Shown one piece after another: positions 47,382-53,720 of a stretch of DNA of 53,720 bases. The notes below the pieces were generated by a model. It was not told where the DNA came from. It saw only the letters and a list, made by a program, of their open reading frames with translations, and did not search any database. Source of the DNA: a bacterium (GTDB lineage Bacteria; Planctomycetota; B15-G4). How positions within the stretch are numbered: the stretch's first letter is position 1; each line of letters begins with the position of its first letter. The position numbers were made by a program, and so were the translations under genes. The stretch is taken from contig JAUIEF010000015.1 of NCBI GenBank assembly GCA_030428785.1, positions 1 to 53,720 on the forward strand, written 5' to 3'.

Positions 47382-47477
47382 CCGGCGCGCTCGACGGCCC
47401 GTCGCCCGGAGCGGTGCGCGCGTCGGCGCGCTCGGCGGACCACGGCGCGTTCCTCCTGACGGACGTCGGCCGCAGCC

Positions 47478-48959
47478 TCAGGCGCCCGCGGGCTCCGCGC
47501 CGGCGGGCGACGAGGACTCGTCGTCCCCGCCGCCTCCCTCTTCTTCGTCGTCCTCCTCCTCGTCCTCGTCCGCGAACTGCGCGAGCGCCGGGAGCACGAA
47601 CTCGCGCGACAGGATGACGAGCGACGCCGTGAGCGGCAGGGCGAGGAGCAGGCCGAACATGCCGAAGGCCGCGCCGCCCGCGAAGACGGAGACGATGACG
47701 ACCATCGGGTGCAGGCCGAGGCTGTCGCCGAGGATCTTCGGCACGAAGACGTAGCCCTCGAGGACCTCGCCCGCGCCGAACACGAGGCCCGCGCGGACGA
47801 GCGTCCCGAGGAAGGTCGCGCCCTCCGGCAACAGGCCCAGCGCGAAGGCCGCGAGGAAGCCCATGAGCGTGCCGACGAACGGGATGAGCGAGAGGAAGCC
47901 CGTCATCATCCCGAGCAGCAGCGCGTACGGGATGCCCGCGATCCACAGGCCGAGCGCGAGCACGAGCCCCTTGAGGAAGCAGATGAGCAGGCGGCCGCGG
48001 AAGAAGTTCGCGAGCACCGCGCCGATCTGCCGCGCGACGTGGCTCACGCGGTCGCGCTGGTTCACGGGCAGGTAGCGCTTCACGAACGAGCGGATGCGCT
48101 CGAGCTCGAAGAGCAGGAACCAGGTGTAGATGGGCAGCAGCAGGATGAGCGTGAGGAAGCCGAGCACGGAGCCGAACCAGTCCTGCAGCGCCTTCCACGC
48201 CGTGCCCGCGCCGCGGATCGCCATGCGGCCCGCGCCCTGCTGCTCGTCGGCGAGCGCGCGCCACCCGCCGCGCAGCACGTCCCAGAAGTAGCGGGGCTCC
48301 TCGTCGGGAGGCGCGACGGCGTCGTCGTCGGCGGCGACGCGTGCCGCGGCGTCTCCCGCGGCGCCCGACGCGTCATCGGGCGCGTCATCCGTCGCGCCCG
48401 CGAGCTGCGCGCCGTCCGGCGCCGACGTGTCGCTCCCGCCCGCGCCCGCGCCGCCCACCTCTCCGCCGGTGCCGTCGACGCCGCCGCCGGCGGCCTGCTC
48501 CTCCGCGCCGCCCGCCGGTCCGCCGAGGACACCGCCCGTCGCGTCGTCGCTCTCCTCGCCCCCGTCGAGCACGAGCGGCTCGTCCTCCTCCGGCAGGATC
48601 GCCTCGAGCACGTCGCGGTGCTCGTCGACGAAGTCGTCGAAGGAGCGCTCGACGCGGCCCACGAGGTCGACGTTCGCGTCGAAGACGTCGCGCACCATCA
48701 TCCGGCCCTGCACGTAGAGCCCGAAGCCGACGCTCACGAGCACCAGGCTGAAGCCCGCGAAGATGAGGTTCACCGCCGCGCGCCGGCTCCATCCGCGCTT
48801 CTCGACGCGCTGGACGAGCGGGTGCAGCGACGCCGCGAAGATGTACCCGAGCACGAGCGGGTTGAGCACGGACCGCACGGTCCAGCAGAACCAGACGACG
48901 AGCACCGCGAGCACGCCGAGCGCGACGTTGCGCCGGGTCTTGGAGAGGTTCTCGATCAC
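47478..48959 (-). CDS. AI-2E family permease with a large low-complexity insert
   Basis: A 493-residue membrane protein of the AI-2E/PurR-like transporter family. The N-terminal helices (VALGVLAVLVVWFCWTVRSV, LNPLVLGYIFAASLHPLV) and the C-terminal core (FLKGLVLALGLWIAGIPYAL, GFLSLIPFVGTLMGFLAAFA, LGLHPMVVIVSVFAGGAAFG) are typical. Between helix 3 and the core, about residues 120-215 form a Gly/Ala/Asp-rich stretch not found in usual members (about 350 residues). The C-terminus is a run of Asp/Glu/Gly. The GTG at 48959 is the best start (IENLSKTRRN). Exported substrate unknown; autoinducer-2 transport is only a family name. Confidence 0.88.
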   Translation of the reverse strand: MIENLSKTRRNVALGVLAVLVVWFCWTVRSVLNPLVLGYIFAASLHPLVQRVEKRGWSRRAAVNLIFAGFSLVLVSVGFGLYVQGRMMVRDVFDANVDLVGRVERSFDDFVDEHRDVLEAILPEEDEPLVLDGGEESDDATGGVLGGPAGGAEEQAAGGGVDGTGGEVGGAGAGGSDTSAPDGAQLAGATDDAPDDASGAAGDAAARVAADDDAVAPPDEEPRYFWDVLRGGWRALADEQQGAGRMAIRGAGTAWKALQDWFGSVLGFLTLILLLPIYTWFLLFELERIRSFVKRYLPVNQRDRVSHVARQIGAVLANFFRGRLLICFLKGLVLALGLWIAGIPYALLLGMMTGFLSLIPFVGTLMGFLAAFALGLLPEGATFLGTLVRAGLVFGAGEVLEGYVFVPKILGDSLGLHPMVVIVSVFAGGAAFGMFGLLLALPLTASLVILSREFVLPALAQFADEDEEEDDEEEGGGGDDESSSPAGAEPAGA

Positions 48960-49291
48960 GCGGCGGGGCTCCCCGGGTCGGCGCGCGGCCCGCGCGTCAC
49001 GCGCGGCGGCCGTGCGCCCGGGGCATGGTACCGACCGACGCCCCGGAACGCCGATCTGCCGCCGTGAACCGCGCCGCGTGCGGCACGCGCGGCGGAACGC
49101 GCGTTCCCGTCCGCGCCGCGCCCCGCTCGCTCTCTGACTCCCGACGACCGGAGGGGAGCCCCGCGCGCATCGCCCCGAGCCCGACCCCGGACCGGTCGTC
49201 GTCCGGAGCCCGCGAGCCCTCGCGCGACTCCGGTGAACCGTGGCGCGTCGCCCCGACACCCACGGTCCGTCTCGCCCACCCGGAGCCCGTC
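48960..49291. other. Intergenic region between divergent genes
   Basis: About 332 bases between the AI-2E-type permease (minus) and the LamG/peroxidase giant (plus). An in-frame upstream extension of the giant crosses it but is Arg/Pro-rich with no coding character. No repeat or clear promoter is seen. Confidence 0.5.
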
Positions 49292-52200
49292 ATGCTGCTC
49301 GCCGCACTCACCCTCGCTGTCGCCGTCCAGACCCCGCCGCCGCTCCCGCGCGAGTACCAGCCGCTGCTCATCGACCCGCACCACAGCGCCGAGGGTCACG
49401 TGACCGGCGGGGCGTCGAACAACGGGTTCGGCAACGCCGACCTCACGCCCGACGGTCGCCTGCTGCTCGCGTACCGCCGCGTCGACCTCGACAGCGTGCC
49501 GGCGTCCGGCAAGTGGCCGTACCACAACGCGCTCACCGCGACGCTCGTGCGTCCCGAGCGCTTCCAGCTCGTCAACGGTCACATCAGCAGCTTCAAGGAC
49601 GCGTCCGGCGACTTCGTGTTCGGCAACGCGCCGACGCTCGACGGCGACCGCTCGAACGACGAGTTCGCGATGATCCACCGCGGCTACGAGTGGACGCCCA
49701 CCACCTCGTCCGACCCGGACGCCATCGACGTGAGCGGCAGCTTCTTCCCCGAGCTCGCGACGCACGGCTGGGTGAAGCTCGACCCCGACTACCCCATCGG
49801 GGGCCGCTGGGCCGGCTCGCACATCACGATGTGCCTCGAGCCGGATCCGCACGAGTGGCCCCCGAAGGTCTGGCAGATCGGCCAGCCGCTCCCGCCCGAG
49901 CCCGTCGGCAACCCGTACCCGAGCAACGCGAACGGCGCGTTCCAGGTCGACGGTCAGTACACGACCTACAAGCTCTTCGTCGTGCGGCTCATCAGCGAGA
50001 ACTGGGTCGGCAAGATCGAGGCGAGCACGACGGGCGGCGAGTACTTCCGCCCGATCCTCGGCACGGGCGGTTCGCCGATGTACCCGAACGGGCACGAGCT
50101 CGTGTCGCAACGCGTCACGATCGTCATCGACGAGGTGAACGACCGCATCCACGCGACCGACGTCGAGCCGTACGAGCACCTCCTGACGTACCAGAGCGAC
50201 CGGATCGAGGGGCTCGAGGTCTCGATGACCGCCGACGGCAAGCTCATCCTCTTCCAGGGCGACGTCGACGCGCCGCTGCAGTTCAACCCGGGCGAGGCGG
50301 ACGTCACGTACGTCTACAACAAGAACGCCGCGACCTCGACGGGCTGGACGCCCGTTCGCTCCATCACCGAGCTGCCGCTCGCCTCCGAGCTCGAGAGCGG
50401 CCTGACGATCGCCGAGTTCAAGGAGCGCTACAAGGTCTTCAAGAACCCGATCAAGATCGCGACGCCCACCGGCGGCATCGCCTCGCACGCGTCGGGCGAC
50501 CACGTCCGCGGCGCGTACACCTGGATCAGCAAGGACGGGTCCTTCTTCCACGCGACCTGCGGCATCGTGATCGACAACGCCCAGTCGGGCGAGCAGTCGC
50601 AGGGTCCGGGCTGCCGCGTCGGCAACTACATCTGCGGCGACATCACCGGCGGCCACATCAAGTACATCGACGCCCACGGCATCACGCCGACGCGCAACGG
50701 CATCGTCTGGGACTGGCCCGAGTACAAGGGACCCAAGGACTCGCAGCGCAACCTCGTCGTGTCGCTGGGCCTCAAGCCGGGGCTGTGGGAGGGCTTCCTC
50801 CGGTCAGGCGGCGCGCCGCTCCCGACGACGCCTGCCTCCACGCGGATCCCGGTCCTGCCGCTCGTCATGAACACCACCGACTCCTACGGCGAGGTGCGCT
50901 TCGAGGAGGCGGACGGCAACTACCTGATCTACCTCGCGTGCAACGAGGCGCTCGTCTGGAACTCGGCGCTCGGGCCCATCGGCACCGAGTGCCACGAGTT
51001 CAGCGTCGACTACACGCCGGACACCTCGGGCCGCGACGACCGCGCGCCCGTGACGCTCAACGCCGGCGCGGGCTTCCCCGCCGAGGTGTACGGCAGCAGC
51101 CTCGCCGTGCAGCTCGCGACGGGCGCCGTCTTCGACATCGACCCGAACGTGACGGGCGAGCGCTTCCACGAGAACGTGGGCTTCAAGGGCCAGGGCATCA
51201 TCCTGAACGCCACGGGCGTGCTCGAGGCGGTGCAGGCCGACACGGCCGATCCGCGCGTGCCGCGCTTCATGGGCACGTCGGCGTTCACGGCGCAGATGTT
51301 CGTGAAGACGCTCGTGGCGCAGCCCGAGCCGACCGCGACCCTCGAGCTCATGGCGCACGGCGCCGACGGGCTCGCGCCGGTGTTCGGGCTCAACGCGAAC
51401 GGCGACGGCAGCTTCACCGCCGGTCTGCTCGCGAAGGACGGCGGCGGCAACTACGTGACGCTCGTCGCGCAGTCCACTCCCGGGTACATCCAGTGGAGCA
51501 GCGACCTCGACGACTGCCGCGACGGCTGGTCGCACGTCGCGGTGACGTACGACGGCACGGACGGCTCGACGTTCGAGCTGTGGATCGACGGCGTGCTGTG
51601 CGCCACGGACAGCGACCCCGCGGACACCACGGTCGTCGACTTCCCGAACCGGGCGGCGGCGTACACCGTCGGCCCCGGCGCGGGCGGCGGCTCGACGGTG
51701 AACACGGCCAACGCGATCTTCGTCGTCGACGAGGTCGCGTTCTCCGACGTCGCGCGCACCGAGGAGGAGATCCGCCGGGACGCGTACGTCGCGCCGCCGG
51801 CGTCGCCCTTCACCGACGCGCCCGCCGGCGTCACGATCCCGCCCGGCCTCGAGGACGCCGAGCAGTTCTGGCCGATCGGCGTGCCGCACAGCAACGACAT
51901 CGTCGACCTCGGTCGCGACCTCTTCCTGTCGAACGACCTGTCGGCCGCCGGCGACCGCTCGTGCGCGACCTGCCACGAGCCCGGCAACGGCTTCGCGGAG
52001 GCGCTGCCGCTCGCGGAGTCCACGACGTCCGGCGTGTTCCTCGACTTCAACACGCCCACGCTGCTCGGCGGGCTCTTCACCGGCCCGAAGACGTTCTCGG
52101 GCCAGGCGGCGACGCTCGAGGACCAGGTCGTGCTGCCGCTCACGAACCCGCTCGAGATGGGCGCGCAGTCCATGGCGCAGATCGTGTCGCGGCTCGCCTC

Positions 52201-52747
52201 CGACCCGGTGTGGAACCTGAAGTTCACGACCGCCTTCGGTCACCCCATCAGCCAGGACAACCTCAAGAAGGCGCTCGCGTCCTACTGCCTCACGTTGAAC
52301 ACGGGCAACGCGCCCTTCGACCAGGAGCAGGTCGCGACGGGCGTCCTGACCGACCAGGAGCGACGCGGCTTCGAGCTCTTCGTCGGCAAGGCGCGCTGCA
52401 TCGGCTGCCACCGGCCGCCGGCGTTCACGGACGGCGACTTCCACAACGTGCAGACCGTCACGAACGCGAGCCTGCTGGACCGCGGCGGGTTCACGGGCCG
52501 CGTGCGCGAGGACGGCGCGCTCAAGACGCCGCAGCTCCGCAACCTGTCCGACACCGGGCCGTACTTCCACGACGGCTCGAAGTCGACGCTGCTGGACGTC
52601 GTCGAGCACTACGACGGCGACTTCCTGAGCGTGACGGGCGCGGTCGGACCGGCTGACCGCTTCCTGCGCCCGCTCGGCCTCACGGCCGCCGAGCGCAACG
52701 ACCTCGTCGCGTTCCTCGAGGCGCTCGACGGCTCGACGCCCAACTGA
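49292..52747 (+). CDS. Large exported LamG-domain + di-haem cytochrome c peroxidase protein
   Basis: A 1151-residue exported protein with a short signal (MLLAALTLAVAVQTPPP). Residues 20-640 are a large beta-rich region with no recognised family (NGFGNADLTPDGRLLLAYRR, TADGKLILFQGDVDAPLQFN). Residues about 655-830 are a LamG/concanavalin-like domain (WSHVAVTYDGTDGSTFELWI, FVVDEVAFSDVARTEEEI). Residues 850-1150 are a MauG/CCP di-haem domain with CATCH (891-895) and CIGCH (1036-1040), TPQLRNLSDTGPYFHDGS and NDLVAFLEAL. It probably acts at the cell surface, coupling binding to haem redox chemistry. The start gives a signal peptide; the longer frame is rejected. Third-position GC is slightly lower than in neighbours. 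Confidence 0.88.
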   Translation: MLLAALTLAVAVQTPPPLPREYQPLLIDPHHSAEGHVTGGASNNGFGNADLTPDGRLLLAYRRVDLDSVPASGKWPYHNALTATLVRPERFQLVNGHISSFKDASGDFVFGNAPTLDGDRSNDEFAMIHRGYEWTPTTSSDPDAIDVSGSFFPELATHGWVKLDPDYPIGGRWAGSHITMCLEPDPHEWPPKVWQIGQPLPPEPVGNPYPSNANGAFQVDGQYTTYKLFVVRLISENWVGKIEASTTGGEYFRPILGTGGSPMYPNGHELVSQRVTIVIDEVNDRIHATDVEPYEHLLTYQSDRIEGLEVSMTADGKLILFQGDVDAPLQFNPGEADVTYVYNKNAATSTGWTPVRSITELPLASELESGLTIAEFKERYKVFKNPIKIATPTGGIASHASGDHVRGAYTWISKDGSFFHATCGIVIDNAQSGEQSQGPGCRVGNYICGDITGGHIKYIDAHGITPTRNGIVWDWPEYKGPKDSQRNLVVSLGLKPGLWEGFLRSGGAPLPTTPASTRIPVLPLVMNTTDSYGEVRFEEADGNYLIYLACNEALVWNSALGPIGTECHEFSVDYTPDTSGRDDRAPVTLNAGAGFPAEVYGSSLAVQLATGAVFDIDPNVTGERFHENVGFKGQGIILNATGVLEAVQADTADPRVPRFMGTSAFTAQMFVKTLVAQPEPTATLELMAHGADGLAPVFGLNANGDGSFTAGLLAKDGGGNYVTLVAQSTPGYIQWSSDLDDCRDGWSHVAVTYDGTDGSTFELWIDGVLCATDSDPADTTVVDFPNRAAAYTVGPGAGGGSTVNTANAIFVVDEVAFSDVARTEEEIRRDAYVAPPASPFTDAPAGVTIPPGLEDAEQFWPIGVPHSNDIVDLGRDLFLSNDLSAAGDRSCATCHEPGNGFAEALPLAESTTSGVFLDFNTPTLLGGLFTGPKTFSGQAATLEDQVVLPLTNPLEMGAQSMAQIVSRLASDPVWNLKFTTAFGHPISQDNLKKALASYCLTLNTGNAPFDQEQVATGVLTDQERRGFELFVGKARCIGCHRPPAFTDGDFHNVQTVTNASLLDRGGFTGRVREDGALKTPQLRNLSDTGPYFHDGSKSTLLDVVEHYDGDFLSVTGAVGPADRFLRPLGLTAAERNDLVAFLEALDGSTPN

Positions 52748-52851
52748 CGGGCGGGCCCCGGCGGCGCGGCGCCTCGCGCGTCGCGCCGCCGCGGGTCGTG
52801 CCTGCCGGCGGTCGACACCGCCGACACGCCCGCGACGCCCCCGTCCCGGCG

Positions 52852-52871
52852 GCGCCCGCTAGACTGGGCGC
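52852..52871 (+). promoter_or_regulatory. Inverted repeat enclosing a possible -10 (TAGACT)
   Basis: GCGCCC (52852-52857) and GGGCGC (52866-52871) flank GCTAGACT, whose last six bases (52860-52865) resemble a -10 element. It lies about 70 bases before the ATG at 52937 and 105 bases after the previous stop codon. It could be a terminator, an operator over a promoter, or chance. Confidence 0.3.
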
Positions 52872-52936
52872 TCCGGTCCGCGGGGGCGCGCCGTCGATGT
52901 TGCGTCTCGCGCGGAGCCTCCGCTCCGGGAGACGCC

Positions 52937-53623
52937 ATGACCCGTCCGAAGCCCGCGCCCCGCCACCCGCCCGGCGCCGCGTCCCTGCGACGGCCGGACC
53001 GACCGGTCGCCCTCGCGATCACCGCCGCGCTGGCCGTCCTCGCACAGGTCGCGCCGCCGTCCGCCGCCCAGACGTTCCCCGCGAGCAACGTCACGCTCCT
53101 CGAGCACATGCCGCTCAACGCGTTCCCGAGCAACCCGAGCTCCGCGAACGACTGCTGGGGGTACGTCTCGCCGAGCGGTCGCGAGTACGCGCTCGTCGGA
53201 CTGCGCGACGCGGTCGCCGTCGTCGAGCTCACGCCGGCCGGGACGCAGCTCGTCGCGAGCATCCCGCACCAGAGCAGCAACTGGTGCGACATCCGGACCT
53301 ACGGGCACCACGCCTACGCGGTGAACGAGACGGGCGGCGGCATCGACGTCATCGACCTCTCGGGGGTGGACTCGGGCGTCGCGACGCTCGTGAACCAGAT
53401 CACGGACTTCGGCCTGCAGACCTGTCACAACATCTGCGTCGACGAGGTGAGCGGCTACCTCTGGCTCGCGTCGCCGAACATCAACCAGGGTCGGCTCGTG
53501 GCGATGAACCTCACCGACCCCGCCGAGCCGTTCCTCGAGAACGCGCTCCCTCCCCCGGAGGGCGGCGTCTCGCACGACGTCAACCACGAGTCGCCGTCGC
53601 GTGAGGCTCGACTGCGCTCATAA
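52937..53623 (+). pseudogene. Choice-of-anchor B type surface protein, truncated at its 3' end
   Basis: The visible 228 residues start with a signal region (VALAITAALAVLAQVAPPSAAQ). They continue with a beta-propeller-like sequence typical of choice-of-anchor B/LVIVD-type proteins (ANDCWGYVSPSGREYALVG, IPHQSSNWCDIRTYGHHAYA, GIDVIDLSGVDSG, TCHNICVDEVSGYLWLASPN). After GGVSHDV near 53580 the frame enters unrelated sequence and stops within 15 residues, where family members continue for several hundred residues. The start has GGGAG eight bases upstream. The break coincides with a drop in G+C, so the truncation is probably a junction artefact or insertion, not a natural C-terminus. Confidence 0.75.
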
Positions 53624-53667
53624 ATGCGGCCGGTCACCCGTTTAAGCGTTTCGTTGATCTTCGCCAC
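53599..53667 (-). CDS. edd: First codons of a phosphogluconate dehydratase-like gene (edd), truncated
   Basis: On the minus strand a GTG at 53667, preceded five bases upstream by the strong ribosome binding site AAGGAG, opens a frame reading AKINETLKRVTGRIYERSRA. From memory of the family, this resembles the Edd N-terminus (LLRVTNRIIERSRETR in E. coli). Edd converts 6-phosphogluconate to KDPG in the Entner-Doudoroff pathway. After about 23 codons the similarity ends where the GC-rich chromosome begins. The base composition (about 56% G+C over the last 120 bases) is unlike the rest of the window, so this piece comes from a different genome or a recent insertion. Confidence 0.5.
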
Positions 53668-53720
53668 CTTTTCTCCTTACGGCGCCCAAGCGACTCTTAA
53701 ATCGGGGCGGGCTCTCAATA
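53668..53720 (-). other. Leader region upstream of the edd-like start
   Basis: 53 bases of moderate G+C sequence to the window edge, containing the ribosome binding site GTAAGGAG (53673-53680 on the minus strand). No complete promoter or other gene is visible. Confidence 0.4.

Noticed and set aside
49240..52656. 1138-codon plus-strand frame in the giant LamG/peroxidase gene
   Set aside because: A frame-shifted reading of the real gene, without the CxxCH motifs and with Arg/Pro/His composition.

Overview
The window is a very GC-rich (roughly 72-75%) stretch of bacterial chromosome with dense, mostly short-operon gene layout, ATG/GTG/TTG starts, frequent 4-base start/stop overlaps, Gly/Ala/Asp-rich low-complexity linkers and many secreted or lipid-anchored proteins. 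The gene mix (a LamG/di-haem peroxidase giant, a choice-of-anchor B type protein, a sulfatase-like/TPR protein, YHS-domain proteins, paired B12-binding radical SAM enzymes, an ECF sigma with zinc-finger anti-sigma) fits a high-GC member of Planctomycetota or a neighbouring phylum; this is inference from gene content only. No rRNA, tRNA, CRISPR array, integrase or transposase was seen. Very long open frames opposite the genes are shadows caused by the base composition.

Layout. 1-9.6 kb: polysaccharide export lipoprotein with the start of a downstream gene, a divergent WecG/TagA-type glycosyltransferase, a gene of unknown function, cysteine dioxygenase, a B12-binding radical SAM enzyme, an exported TPR-like protein, an acetyltransferase, an AhpD/carboxymuconolactone-type protein, and an ECF sigma/anti-sigma pair. 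9.7-14.6 kb: an acyl-CoA synthetase, then a minus-strand pair made of a double-YHS exported protein and a Rieske-ThDP fusion enzyme.

14.9-21.9 kb is the most striking part: six plus-strand genes, four of the five junctions overlapping by 4 bases. They encode two small membrane proteins, a ferric-reductase-like/Rieske/Cys-motif fusion, an OlsB-like N-acyltransferase, an OlsA/PlsC-like acyltransferase, and an 864-residue alpha/beta-hydrolase + DedA + ATP-grasp fusion. It reads as a membrane redox module joined to an aminolipid synthesis and modification module. It is followed by a perfect 20-bp inverted repeat and two tandem paralogous polytopic membrane proteins.

24.3-32.3 kb is a minus-strand series: di-haem peroxidase overlapping a hybrid histidine kinase, then an acetyltransferase overlapping a methyltransferase, a cobalamin/metal-type binding protein and an M28 peptidase. 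32.6-41.6 kb holds a Tat-type protein with weak DUF3500 and 5'-nucleotidase-C resemblance, a rhodanese lipoprotein, EttA, an EamA transporter, an enoyl-CoA hydratase family protein, an Fpg/Nei glycosylase, two cyclophilins and a DUF4870 protein. 41.6-53.6 kb holds a second radical SAM enzyme, a hemerythrin, a sulfatase-like/TPR protein, a membrane-anchored VOC protein, an acetyltransferase, an AI-2E-type permease with a large low-complexity insert, the LamG/peroxidase giant and a truncated choice-of-anchor B type protein.

The last ~120 bases drop to about 56% G+C and carry, on the minus strand, a ribosome binding site and first codons resembling phosphogluconate dehydratase (edd). The junction looks like a chimaeric contig end or a foreign insertion edge.
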